A stretch of 64,000 bases of DNA. Source: Phycisphaerales bacterium (GTDB lineage Bacteria; Planctomycetota; Phycisphaerae; UBA1845). Both the position numbers and the translations under genes were made by a program. The notes under the pieces are model-generated. The model was not told the DNA's origin and searched no databases. It saw nothing but the letters and a program-made list of their open reading frames with translations. The stretch is from NCBI GenBank assembly GCA_020852275.1, contig JADZBE010000034.1, positions 62,001-126,000 on the forward strand, written 5' to 3'. This document shows positions 23,256 to 33,583 of this stretch, one piece after another (the stretch's first letter is position 1; the number at the start of each line of letters is the position of its first letter).

Positions 23256-24473
23256 GTGAACGCTGAGCGAACAGAGCCGACGCGATGGGACGCCTTTGCG
23301 CTGGACGCCGTCTCGCTGGTCGCCAGCGCGGCCTTCGGGCAGCTCTTCGTGGCCTGGCCGTTCCTGGCGCAGCAGCATATGCAGGCGAAGCCCGCGCAGG
23401 TGGGGTTGATCGCCGCGCTCTATCAAGGGCCTTATGTGCTCGCCGTGCTGGCGGGGCGACCGCTGCTGGACCGCATCGATCCTCGCATCCAGGCCGCGCT
23501 GAGCAACCTGCTGCTGGCCGTTTCCGCGTGTGGAATGGTCTTTGCCGCCAGCCTCAACCAGCTCCTCGTGCTGGTGACGATCAGCGGACTTGCCACCTCA
23601 TGGCTTTGGCCTCCGGTGATGGGTCGCGTGTCGGCGGGTCTGGAGGCAGCGGCGCTGAACCGGCGTCTGGGCCGATTCAACGCGGCGTGGTCCACGGGCA
23701 TGGTGCTGGGACCGCTGGTCGGCGGTTACCTTTATGCATGGAACGTTTCCGCGCCGTTCTGGAGCGCGATGGTGTATCATATCGTGTCCGCCGCGCTGCT
23801 GATGACGTGTCGGCCCGCAGGCAAGTTGTCGTCCTCCGAGTCTCGACTGTCCCCGCCGCCGCAGGAAGGCGAGACTGCGCAGGTCGCCTGCTTCCGCCGG
23901 ATGGCGCGGGTCGCACTGGTCAGCGGATACGTCTCGCTGGGGCTGCTGCGGTTCCAGTTGCCCGTGCTGGCGGAGCAGGAACTGAAGATGAACTCCGCCC
24001 GTTTCGGCAAGATCGGCATGCTCCTGAGCCTGACGATGGCGCTGGGGTTCTGGGCGCTGGGGCGTCACCCGTGGTGGCATTTCCGTGCGCGGGGGCTGTG
24101 GGTGTTTCAGGCGGTGCTGGCGTGCTCGCTGCTGCTGGCGTATGCCGCGTCCGGCGCCTTCGCGTTGTTCCTGTGTGCGGGGATCACCGGCGTGGGCATC
24201 AGCTTCTTGTATGCGTCGCACCTGTATTACGGAGTCACCGGCGGCGCGCGGCGCTCGCGGCGCATGGCGATCCATGAAGTGCTCGTCTCCGCGGGGTTTC
24301 TCGTCGGCGCGTACGGGGGCGGACTGCTCGCGGGCGTCATCGGGCTCCGCGCTCCCTACCTCATCGGCTGCGGCGCCCTCCTGTGCGGCGTGGCGGCGGA
24401 GATGGCGATCTACCGTTGCGACACCCTGCGCGGCGGAGGCGGCGCCGAAGGCTCCCCCATGATCGCACCATGA
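23256..24473 (+). CDS. Major facilitator superfamily transporter
   Basis: About 405 residues from GTG 23256 (weak GGAG upstream; the first 28 codons of the track ORF look noncoding). Roughly 12 hydrophobic helices are seen in two halves separated by a polar loop (CRPAGKLSSSESRLSPPPQEGE). The first half has the loop GRPLLDRIDP, similar to the MFS motif A region, and RFNAAWSTGMVLGPLVGGYLY matches the conserved TM5 segment. Substrate is unknown. It stands alone between repeat-rich gaps. Confidence 0.8.
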   Translation: MNAERTEPTRWDAFALDAVSLVASAAFGQLFVAWPFLAQQHMQAKPAQVGLIAALYQGPYVLAVLAGRPLLDRIDPRIQAALSNLLLAVSACGMVFAASLNQLLVLVTISGLATSWLWPPVMGRVSAGLEAAALNRRLGRFNAAWSTGMVLGPLVGGYLYAWNVSAPFWSAMVYHIVSAALLMTCRPAGKLSSSESRLSPPPQEGETAQVACFRRMARVALVSGYVSLGLLRFQLPVLAEQELKMNSARFGKIGMLLSLTMALGFWALGRHPWWHFRARGLWVFQAVLACSLLLAYAASGAFALFLCAGITGVGISFLYASHLYYGVTGGARRSRRMAIHEVLVSAGFLVGAYGGGLLAGVIGLRAPYLIGCGALLCGVAAEMAIYRCDTLRGGGGAEGSPMIAP

Positions 24474-25038
24474 TCCATCAAGGCGATTCGCTTACGGGGA
24501 AGATGCGCGGAGGGTGTGGGGAGCGCGGCGTGGCGGACCGCGGCGAAACCACGAGAATCCCCCAGCGGAGTGAACGCTTCTACGCGTGTAGTCATAAAGC
24601 TGAGTGGAATCGCAAGACGGAGAGGCTCCGGCGGTCTGCATGGGACATCGGCGGCGGGCCCTTGGTCGGGCTTGCCGAGTCTGGCGGCAAGCGTGATTTT
24701 ACAGCGGGCCTGACGCAAATCGACGTGCAATAATCACCTGGGACCGTGGTTCGTGTAGAAGATGTTGCGACGCCGCTGGGAGCGTGGCGGATATCGAGAC
24801 GGGGTATTCGCATGGTGAATCGCACGGAGGCGCGGGTCCATGGCGCCACGCCGCTGGATTCCCGCCTGCGCCGGAATGACGGCGTATGTGCGGCTGCCGG
24901 CAGGCGGGGCGGTTCCTCGCTCCGCGGCGGGACTGGATTCCCGCCTGCGCGGGAATGACGGGATTCTCGTGTCGCCGAGGACCGTCAACTGTTTGTGGTC
25001 ATGGGTCCGCCGGAGCTGGCCCTGCGGAGTACACCTGG
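24474..25038. repeat. Gap with two copies of the CCCGCCTGCGCGGGAATGAC repeat
   Basis: No gene is seen in these 565 bases. Copies CTGGATTCCCGCCTGCGCC (from 24853, one base changed in the loop) and CTGGATTCCCGCCTGCGCGG (from 24933) lie 80 bases apart in direct orientation, just before the DUF1800 gene. The part 24474-24740 shows no recognisable feature. Confidence 0.65.
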
Positions 25039-26637
<1,599 letters not shown>

Positions 26638-26902
26638 GAAGGCAACGAGGTAGCGAGGCCACAAGGCAACATGGCAACGACGCGCGGAGGGCGGGCTATG
26701 CCCGCCTCACCCTCGCGTAGGGCGGGCTATGCCCGCCTCACCCTCGCGGAGGGCGGCAGGACTTGTCTGCCACGGGTTGGCGAGATCGCCGGAGCGTGGC
26801 ATCCGTGCGAGTTTGAACGCAGGCGGGCATAGCCCGCCCTACGGGCTGCAAGCGGTCATCCATGAGGGACTGACGACAAGACTGGAATCGAAGGGACCCG
26901 GC
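26638..26902. repeat. Spacer with three copies of the GGGCGGGCTATGCCCGCC palindrome
   Basis: AGGGCGGGCTATGCCCGCCTC occurs at about 26688-26708 and 26719-26739. The inverted form AGGCGGGCATAGCCCGCCCT occurs at about 26821-26840, so the outer copies could pair. The same family appears at 42596-42616. A GGCAACGAGG-like stretch (26641-26680) is related to sequence inserted in polA. Confidence 0.75.
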
Positions 26903-28246
26903 ATGAACACGGCCTTTACGAGACGCGAATTCGTGCGAGGCAGCTTGGGGCTGGTCGGAATGATCGGTACCGTTCCGGCGTTCCTGTCCAGGACGGCGCT
27001 GGCGCTGTCGCCGGACGGGCGGCAGCGCGACCATGAACGATCTCACCAGGAAAACCGCAAGAAGAAAGCGACCCCGCAGGCGGCGCGCCCGGGCGAGTTC
27101 GGTTCGCCGGACGAGCGGATTCTCGTCGTGCTGCAACTGGCGGGCGGCAACGACGGGCTGAACACCATCGTCCCCATCCGCGACGACCTCTACTACAAGG
27201 CGCGCAAGCGGCTGGCCGTCCCCGCGAAGAAGGCGTTGAAACTCACCGACGACTTCGGCCTCAACCCCGAGGCGCCCGGCCTGAAAGCGCTCTACGACGA
27301 CGGACTGCTCGGCGTGATTCACGGCGTCGGCTATCCGAACCCGAACCGCTCGCACTTCGTCAGCACCGACATCTGGGAGACCGGCGATCCCCAGCAGCAC
27401 ACGTTCACCGGCTGGGCGGGCCGGTACTTCGACAACTGCTGCAAGGGCGCGGACCCGGTTGACCCCAAACTCGGCATCGCCCTGACGCGCGAAGCTCCGC
27501 TCACCATGGTCGGATCACGGTTCACGCCCGTGACGTTTGTTTCCCCCGACCAGTTGCAGTGGCAGCCGCATCACAGCAACAAGGGCGCGAAGGACGCATT
27601 CAACACTCTCAACGGCGAGCCGCCCGCCCCCGCGATGCCGTCCGCGCACACGTCGCCGTCCGCGCCGCTGACCACGCTCGACTTTCTGCGCCGCGAGGCC
27701 TTCGACGCGCAGATGAACGTCGATGAGATCCGCCAGGCCGCGGGCAAAGGCGCCGCCGGTCCGCGCGCCGGCTTGCAGGCGCACCTGACGATGGTGGCGA
27801 ACATGATCGCCGCGGGACTGCCGACGCGCGTGTACTACGTGTCGCTGACCGGCTTCGACACGCATTCGGGACAAGAGGGTCGGCAGCCGGGTTTGCTGCG
27901 CCAGGTGGGCGAGGGGCTTGGCGCGTTCTTCAAGGCGCTCAAGGCGACGGGACAGTCGGATCGGGTGCTGGTCATGTCCTTCTCTGAGTTCGGCCGCCGC
28001 GTCGAGGAGAACGCCTCCGGCGGCACGGACCACGGCACGGCCGCTCCGATGTTCCTTGCAGGCACGGCGGTCAAGGCCGGCCTGCACGGTCGGCATCCGA
28101 GCCTGAAGGACTTGGATGCGGGCGACTTGAAGTACACGACGGATTTCCGCGCGGTGTATTCGACGGTGCTGGAGAAGTGGATGGGCGCTGACGCGAAGAA
28201 GCTGATGCCGGGGAGCTTTCCGCGGTTGGACGTGCTGCGCGTGTGA
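26903..28246 (+). CDS. DUF1501 (Tat-exported) protein
   Basis: A 447-residue protein of the DUF1501 family, related to the sulfatase/alkaline phosphatase superfamily. The N terminus FTRREFVRGSLGLVGMIG is a twin-arginine export signal. ILVVLQLAGGNDGLNTIVP is the conserved first motif, and later marks are FDTHSGQ, VMSFSEFGRRVEENASGGTDHGTAAPMFLAG and LKDLDAGDLKYTTDFRAVY. The start is ATG 26903, with AAGGGA 7 bases upstream. It follows the DUF1800 gene on the same strand; the pair probably acts together outside the cytoplasm. Activity is unknown. Confidence 0.92.
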   Translation: MNTAFTRREFVRGSLGLVGMIGTVPAFLSRTALALSPDGRQRDHERSHQENRKKKATPQAARPGEFGSPDERILVVLQLAGGNDGLNTIVPIRDDLYYKARKRLAVPAKKALKLTDDFGLNPEAPGLKALYDDGLLGVIHGVGYPNPNRSHFVSTDIWETGDPQQHTFTGWAGRYFDNCCKGADPVDPKLGIALTREAPLTMVGSRFTPVTFVSPDQLQWQPHHSNKGAKDAFNTLNGEPPAPAMPSAHTSPSAPLTTLDFLRREAFDAQMNVDEIRQAAGKGAAGPRAGLQAHLTMVANMIAAGLPTRVYYVSLTGFDTHSGQEGRQPGLLRQVGEGLGAFFKALKATGQSDRVLVMSFSEFGRRVEENASGGTDHGTAAPMFLAGTAVKAGLHGRHPSLKDLDAGDLKYTTDFRAVYSTVLEKWMGADAKKLMPGSFPRLDVLRV

Positions 28247-28522
28247 GGTTGCTGCGAAATCGCTGCAAGCGTGCGCCGAATTGCAGGCGTGCGCCGCTCT
28301 TCTCCCCCTCGCAGGAGAGGGCAGGGGGATGGCTTTCTTCCCCGCCCTCCTTGCGGGAGGGGAAGTGTCGGAGACTTGAGGGCGGCGAGAGTCTGAGGGC
28401 GCTTGGCGCCGGGGCGGATCATGCGCCCTCGATGGCGCTACGGGTTCGGAATGGGGGAGGGCATTCTGACGGGCGCGGTTCGGTTCATGACGCCGTCCTG
28501 AGCGTCAAGCTTCCTGGCGACC
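28247..28522. repeat. Convergent-gene spacer with CTCCCTTGCGGGAGG-type hairpins
   Basis: The 276-base gap between convergent genes contains CCCCTCGCAGGAGAGGGCAGG and CCGCCCTCCTTGCGGGAGGGG in direct order (about 28303-28362). Both are able to form stem-loops, which may terminate transcripts from either side or be dispersed repeats. No U-tract is evident. Confidence 0.45.
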
Positions 28523-28801
28523 TCATGCCGTCGCCGGTTCAATGCGGGCGATCCGCGTGGCATCGTCCAGCACCAGCCACGTGATTTCGCCGTCGGCCTT
28601 CTTGAGCCGCAGCCGTTGGAGCCAGTAACGGTCCTGCTTGCCGCGGGCGTACCAGCTTCCGGTCGGGCGGGATTCCCATGCATCGACGATGCCGACGACC
28701 TCGGCGTGATATACGCCCTCGCGCTTGCGGACTTCCTGCGCGACTCGCACGGGGGTGCCGGCGGGAAACTGTTTCACGATTGAGTCAGGTGTGTTGGTCA
28801 T
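28523..28801 (-). CDS. Small conserved-looking protein coupled to the HAD hydrolase
   Basis: A 92-residue soluble protein from ATG 28801 (the track ORF starts nine codons earlier). Its start overlaps the stop of the HAD gene (ATGA), so the two are translationally coupled. Sequence PAGTPVRVAQEVRKREGVYHAEVVGIVDAW and YWLQRLRLKKADGEITWLVLDDATRIARIE suggests a small beta-barrel of the KOW/SH3 kind. I do not recognise the family. Context offers no clear role beyond co-expression. Confidence 0.7.
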   Translation of the reverse strand: MTNTPDSIVKQFPAGTPVRVAQEVRKREGVYHAEVVGIVDAWESRPTGSWYARGKQDRYWLQRLRLKKADGEITWLVLDDATRIARIEPATA

Positions 28802-29523
28802 GTCCTGGTTCCGCGCGGCGCGCAGCACTCCGCCCGCATTTCACCCTCGACGCTCCGCGCGAATCCCGCAAGGTCGAAGAAGCTCGCGAGAGGTGCAGCC
28901 TGCGTCGCGTTCGTCTCGCCGCGGCGGTTGATCCACACGAAAGGGATGCCCAGTTGCCGCGTGGGCACGCCGTCATGATAGAGACTCTGCGCCAGGTGCA
29001 AACCCGCATCGCCCGTGAAGTTCCGCCCCGCCCGGAAATGGGCCTCGCCCGGCTTGTATGACTTCACGTCCGCCGCCGTGGCGAGGAAATCAAACGTGAC
29101 CGGAAACCGTTGCAGCGTGCGCGCCAGCAGGTCGCGATCGACGTTGGAGAGGATGCCCAGCCGAAAGCGGGTGGACAGCCGCGTCAGCGCGTCGCCCGTG
29201 TCCGCAAACGCCGGCCAGTCGCCCACGGAATCCGCCACGTCTTCGGACTGAGCCGACGTGCAGGCGACGCCCAGCGCCGAAGCCACTTCGCTCACGGCAA
29301 GCGCCACGACCCGGCGGTACGCCTGATAGGGACCGGCCTCGATGCGCGCCTCGGCGGCGAGGTACGCGTCGAACACGGCCTGCAGGCGCGCGCCATCGGT
29401 CATCCCCAGGATGTCTCGAAACGCGCGGCGCAGACCGGTTTCCCAGTCGATGAGCGTGCCGTAGCAGTCGAACGTCAGCGCCGTCGTGCGGCGCAGGACG
29501 GCTTGATAATCGGGCGTCGTCAT
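28798..29523 (-). CDS. HAD-superfamily hydrolase (haloacid dehalogenase-like)
   Basis: A 241-residue cytoplasmic hydrolase from ATG 29523, with GAAGGGAAAG upstream. Motif I is LTFDCYGTLIDWE (nucleophile and acid/base Asp region), motif II is LGILSNVDRD, the motif III Lys is in DVKSYKPGEAHF, and motif IV is LYHDGVPTRQLGIPFVWINR. The FDCYGTLIDWE wording is typical of type II haloacid dehalogenases, although the usual motif IV DD pair is reduced to HD, so activity could differ. It lies divergent from the MutS-like gene and forms a coupled pair with the small downstream gene. Confidence 0.85.
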   Translation of the reverse strand: MTTPDYQAVLRRTTALTFDCYGTLIDWETGLRRAFRDILGMTDGARLQAVFDAYLAAEARIEAGPYQAYRRVVALAVSEVASALGVACTSAQSEDVADSVGDWPAFADTGDALTRLSTRFRLGILSNVDRDLLARTLQRFPVTFDFLATAADVKSYKPGEAHFRAGRNFTGDAGLHLAQSLYHDGVPTRQLGIPFVWINRRGETNATQAAPLASFFDLAGFARSVEGEMRAECCAPRGTRT

Positions 29524-29684
29524 GCTTTCCCTTCGTGCATCCGCTTTGTCCCGTCGGTCGAGCAGCGTTACGCTGATTGTGCGTGCAGGTCGAGCCGAAG
29601 ACAACTTCCGTGCCCGGGGCTTTGGAGCCCGCGGATCGCGGGTCCGGCGGTCCCGCCGGCGATGCGTCGCATGGGGCGCGGCGG

Positions 29685-31796
29685 ATGGGCGAACATGGGG
29701 AGGCGCTCACCGCGTTGGAGCGGGCGTGGCGGCTCGAGCGGAATGCACGCACCGCACGCGAGTCCGCCCTCTCCTGGGGCCGACTGCTTTCCTTCTTCGC
29801 CCTGCTGACCGCGTGGTATCCGTTTCGGCACTCGGACCTGCAGGCCGCGGCGGCGGCCTCCATGTGCGCCCTCCTCTTCGCCGTTCTTGTCCGGCAGCAT
29901 CGTCGGGCGCGAGAGGCGCGGCGCTCGCTGGATCGCAAGCTCGCCCTCGCCGACGAAAGCCGGCTTCGGCTCGGCGGGCAACTCGCCGTGGTCCGCGGGC
30001 ACGCTGCGCCTCGGGACGCGGACCGGGACGCAGCGATCATTCACCTGCTGGAGGACGGTCCACGATGGAAGCTGACGGGGCAGGAGATTGACGACTTGGA
30101 TCTCTACGCGGAGCGCGGAGGCCTGTTCGGTTTGCTCAATCGCTCTTCCACCGCATACGGCGCGTCGCGCCTCGCGGATGCGCTGGAGCATCCGCTGCTC
30201 GACGCCGACGTGCTCCTGCGGCGGCAGCAGGCGGTTCGCCAGCTCGATGCGGAGGTAGAGGCGCGGATGCACGCCATGTCCGGCGCGGCCGCGCTGCGCG
30301 GGCAGGATCAGCGTTTAGTGCGGATGCGGCAGGCGGTTGCGCAGGCGACGCCGCTGCCGTGGGGCTGGGAGATTCACGCGATGCGCGCGTGGTCGCTGGT
30401 GTCGATCGCGCTGACGCTGGTGCTGACGTACCGCATGGGCATGGGTGACTATGCCTCGGGCGCGTGGATGCTCGCGCTCTTGGCCGCGAATACGCTGATG
30501 TTCAGAGCCTGCGCGAAGCCGCTGCACACGGCGACCGCGCCGTGGCGGGATATCAGCGACGCGGCGCGCGGCTACCTTTCCGCGGCGGTTCATGCGTGTG
30601 AAGCACTGCACGAGGAGGCGGGTCAGCCAACATCAGCATCAGATGAACCCGCCAGTGATGCTCAGGAACCGAGCCGCCCCGGTCAGAAGTCGATTCCCCA
30701 CACGGAACACCATCCCTCGCGGTTCGCTCCCGTACGGTCGCGGCTCGGACACACACCCGCTCCCTTACGGTCGCGGCTCAGAAGTCCAGCGATTCCTGAA
30801 GACCTCGCCGAGTTGCGCGGGGCGTTTCGGAACGTCGTCGCGCCCGACGCGCTCCCGCGCCTCTGCCGCAGCGTCGGATGGACGGACGTGGGCGGACCGA
30901 TGCATACGCTGTTCAACCACCTCTTCTTCTATGATCTGCACGTCGCCTCCGCGATCCTGCGCACCGCCGTCCCGCACAAGGACGCGCTGCTGAACGGCAT
31001 GGCGGCGCTGGCGGACCTTGAAGCCTTGTGCAGCCTCGCGTGCTTCGGCTGGGAACAACCCACGGCGTGCTACGCACGGTTCACGGCTGAGCCGCGGGTG
31101 CGCATCGAGAGCGGGCGCCACCCGTGCGTCGATCCGCGCCGCTGCGTGGCGAACTCTCTGCAACTCGAAGCGGAACCGCGCGTCTGGCTCATCACCGGCT
31201 CCAACATGTCCGGCAAGAGCACGTTCCTGCGGATGATCGGCGTGAACGCGCTGCTGTCGCAGATGGGCGCGCCGGCCTGCGCGGAGGAGCTGACTACGTG
31301 TCCGCTGCGGCTGATGACGGACCTGCGCGTGCGCGACAACCTGGCGCAGAACGAAAGCTACTTTCTCGCGGAGGTCCGTCACCTGCGGCGGATGGTGCTG
31401 CCTCCGCCGGGCGAGGCGCCGGTGCTGGGGCTGATCGACGAGCCGTTTCGCGGCACCAATTCCGATGAGCAGGGCGCGGCCACGCTGGCGGTCGTCGAGC
31501 ACCTCAAGCAGTCGCATCACCTCTTCGTCATCGCCACGCATGAACGCAAGGTCACGGAGCTTGCCGACGGAGCATGCGCCGTGAACCGGCATTTTCAGGA
31601 GAACCTCGACCCCTCGGGCATGGTGTTCGATTACGTGCTGCGCGACGGACCCGCGCGGACGCGCAACGCGCTGCGGCTGCTGGCAGAGGAGAAATATCCG
31701 CAGGCCGTGCTGGCGTCGGCGGAGAATTGGGTCACGCGTATTTCCGAATCGGGCGTCAACGGGCGCGCTTCGACCTCAGGAGCGTCTTATGAGTGA
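29685..31796 (+). CDS. Membrane-anchored MutS-family ATPase
   Basis: About 703 residues from ATG 29685; a TTG at 29577 is an alternative start. Two N-terminal hydrophobic segments (WGRLLSFFALLTAW and AAAAASMCALLFAVLV) and another pair near residues 240-280 (WSLVSIALTLVLTY, GAWMLALLAANTLMF) precede a MutS core. The ATPase has Walker A ITGSNMSGKSTFLRMIG (about 503), the Walker B region LGLIDEPFRGTNSDEQ and the ATHERKV switch. It lacks the mismatch-recognition domain I, so it belongs to the membrane MutS-like group, not repair MutS. Residues about 347-367 (PVRSRLGHTPAPLRSRL) are encoded by two copies of a dispersed repeat. It overlaps the following GT39 gene by 8 bases. Function unknown. Confidence 0.82.
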   Translation: MGEHGEALTALERAWRLERNARTARESALSWGRLLSFFALLTAWYPFRHSDLQAAAAASMCALLFAVLVRQHRRAREARRSLDRKLALADESRLRLGGQLAVVRGHAAPRDADRDAAIIHLLEDGPRWKLTGQEIDDLDLYAERGGLFGLLNRSSTAYGASRLADALEHPLLDADVLLRRQQAVRQLDAEVEARMHAMSGAAALRGQDQRLVRMRQAVAQATPLPWGWEIHAMRAWSLVSIALTLVLTYRMGMGDYASGAWMLALLAANTLMFRACAKPLHTATAPWRDISDAARGYLSAAVHACEALHEEAGQPTSASDEPASDAQEPSRPGQKSIPHTEHHPSRFAPVRSRLGHTPAPLRSRLRSPAIPEDLAELRGAFRNVVAPDALPRLCRSVGWTDVGGPMHTLFNHLFFYDLHVASAILRTAVPHKDALLNGMAALADLEALCSLACFGWEQPTACYARFTAEPRVRIESGRHPCVDPRRCVANSLQLEAEPRVWLITGSNMSGKSTFLRMIGVNALLSQMGAPACAEELTTCPLRLMTDLRVRDNLAQNESYFLAEVRHLRRMVLPPPGEAPVLGLIDEPFRGTNSDEQGAATLAVVEHLKQSHHLFVIATHERKVTELADGACAVNRHFQENLDPSGMVFDYVLRDGPARTRNALRLLAEEKYPQAVLASAENWVTRISESGVNGRASTSGASYE
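30725..30780 (+). repeat. Two copies of the GCTCCCTTACGGTCGCGGCTC repeat inside the MutS-like gene
   Basis: GCTCCCGTACGGTCGCGGCT (from about 30726) and GCTCCCTTACGGTCGCGGCT (from about 30759) lie 33 bases apart in frame, in a poorly conserved linker. The same sequence occurs in intergenic DNA at about 56266-56286 and, diverged, at 48956-48977, 51697-51735, 53341-53368 and 55170-55205. Confidence 0.7.
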
Positions 31797-33444
31797 TCGC
31801 CCGCCCGGCCGCGCGCCGCGCGACACAGCCCTGCAACCGCCCGGCGATCGCGCGGCGCGGATCACGAGGCGCGAGGCGCTGGTGTTGTGCGTGTGCGCTG
31901 CGGTCATGCTCATGATGCGCGCCTGGGCGTTTGATCTGCCGCTTGAAACGGACGAGGCCAACTACGCCGTGATCGGTTCGCGCCTGCTGGCCGGCGACCG
32001 GTTGTACGTGGACGTGTGGGACCATCAGCCGCCGGGCGTGTTCATGCTCTTCGCGGCGGCGAGCGCGGCATTCGGCGACGGTCCGCTGGTGCTTCGCGGA
32101 TTGGCCTCGCTGTTCTCCCTCGGCTCGCTGGTGCTGATCTACCTGATATTACGGCGGGTTTCCGGTCCGACGGGCGCGGCGCTGGGCGCCGTTCTGTTCG
32201 CGCTCGTTTCGGCGGACCCGGGATCGGCGGGCGAGGGATGCAACCGTGAAATCTACATGAACACGCTGATCCTCGCGGCGTGGTGGATGGTGTGCCGCGA
32301 GGACGCGCCGAGCCGGTGGCGGCTGCTGCTGGGCGGACTGACGCTGGGCGTCGCGTCGCTGCTCAAGACGATCGTGGCCGTGCATTGGCTCGCGCTGGTC
32401 ATCTGGCTCCTGCTGCAGCGACGATCACGACCCGCCGCACAGGATCGGCCAGGCGCAGCGAACCTTCCGCGGCAATTCGCATGCTTTTCGCTGGCTCCGG
32501 CGCTCCTGTGGGCGGCGGTATTTTTCTACTTCTCAGCCACCGGTCGGGGGTCCCTTTTTACGGACGCCGTTTTCAGTTTCAACGTCGGCTACTCCGACAC
32601 GCCGGAAGCGTTCTTCATGCGCTTCCTGCGTTCATTCCAGCCGCTGCGCCATCCGTTCATCTTCGAGAGCGCCCGGGCGATCTGGGTTTGCGGCATTCTC
32701 GCCACGCTCGCCCTGACCGCCGCCGCGCTGCGGAAGCGCAGGCCTTTCAGGGATGCAATTCTCCTCCTGATCGTCGCCGGCTACTTGGCCCTTTGTCTCC
32801 CGGCGCAGTTTTGGCCTCATTACTACTACCTGATGTTGCCGCCTCTGGTGCTGGCGACGGCGCTGGTGCAAAGCGAACTGGCCGCGGCGCTGGCTCATCG
32901 GGATGTTCCCCCGTGGCTTCCGCGACTTCTGCTCGCGGCAGCGCCCGCCTGGCTGGGTTATACGCAGCAGCGCGATTACCTCAGCCGATCGCCGCTTCAG
33001 ATCACGGAGCGCCGCTACAACAGCCGCGACTTCTGGGCACAGGCGATGGGGCACAAGGTCGCGTCCGTGACCGAGCCGGGCGACACCATCTTTGTATACG
33101 GGCCTGACGCGGGCATATACTACTACTCCGGGCGGCGGTGCGCCTCGCGGTTCACGATGACGCTGGCGCTGCGACCGGAGTACCCGGATGCGCCGCTGCG
33201 GCGCGCGTGGTTGATGGAAGATCTGCAGCGCAGCAGGCCTCGGCTGCTGCTCGTCGAGCCGGAGGAGCCGTTCGACGCATGGATGAAGTTCGTGGCCGAC
33301 CACTACGAATACGTCGGCGCGGACTTCAAGGATCAGGACCGCGAGAGCGTGATCCTGTATGTATTTCAGGATCGGCAGCGCCCGGTCCCGCGGATCGAGT
33401 GGAGCTGGGACCGCGCGGAGCTTGATCCGCCGCAGGACCCGTAG
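31789..33444 (+). CDS. GT39-type membrane glycosyltransferase
   Basis: A 551-residue GT-C fold protein. After the first helix (VLCVCAAVMLMMRAWAF) the loop has LETDEANYAVIGSRLLAG, the Asp-Glu signature of polyprenyl-phosphate-dependent glycosyltransferases, and DVWDHQPPG follows as in ArnT/PMT relatives. About ten more helices precede a soluble C-terminal part with PGDTIFVYGPDAGIYYYSGRR, which parallels GDTLFVYYATDDAFEFYW in the GT39 protein at 7053. Its ATG overlaps the MutS-like stop by 8 bases, so the two genes are coupled. Substrate is unknown. Confidence 0.85.
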   Translation: MSDRPPGRAPRDTALQPPGDRAARITRREALVLCVCAAVMLMMRAWAFDLPLETDEANYAVIGSRLLAGDRLYVDVWDHQPPGVFMLFAAASAAFGDGPLVLRGLASLFSLGSLVLIYLILRRVSGPTGAALGAVLFALVSADPGSAGEGCNREIYMNTLILAAWWMVCREDAPSRWRLLLGGLTLGVASLLKTIVAVHWLALVIWLLLQRRSRPAAQDRPGAANLPRQFACFSLAPALLWAAVFFYFSATGRGSLFTDAVFSFNVGYSDTPEAFFMRFLRSFQPLRHPFIFESARAIWVCGILATLALTAAALRKRRPFRDAILLLIVAGYLALCLPAQFWPHYYYLMLPPLVLATALVQSELAAALAHRDVPPWLPRLLLAAAPAWLGYTQQRDYLSRSPLQITERRYNSRDFWAQAMGHKVASVTEPGDTIFVYGPDAGIYYYSGRRCASRFTMTLALRPEYPDAPLRRAWLMEDLQRSRPRLLLVEPEEPFDAWMKFVADHYEYVGADFKDQDRESVILYVFQDRQRPVPRIEWSWDRAELDPPQDP

Positions 33445-33583
33445 TGTGCGTGATCCAGGATACTCTCGGTTGGTGCACCTTCTTTCCAGCCGGTGATTCC
33501 CCGCGGCAACGAGTGCAGTCACAGGCTGGAAAGACTTTTCGCCAGACTCTCACTCAGGGTTGAAAGGACAGGGAAGCCGGCGC

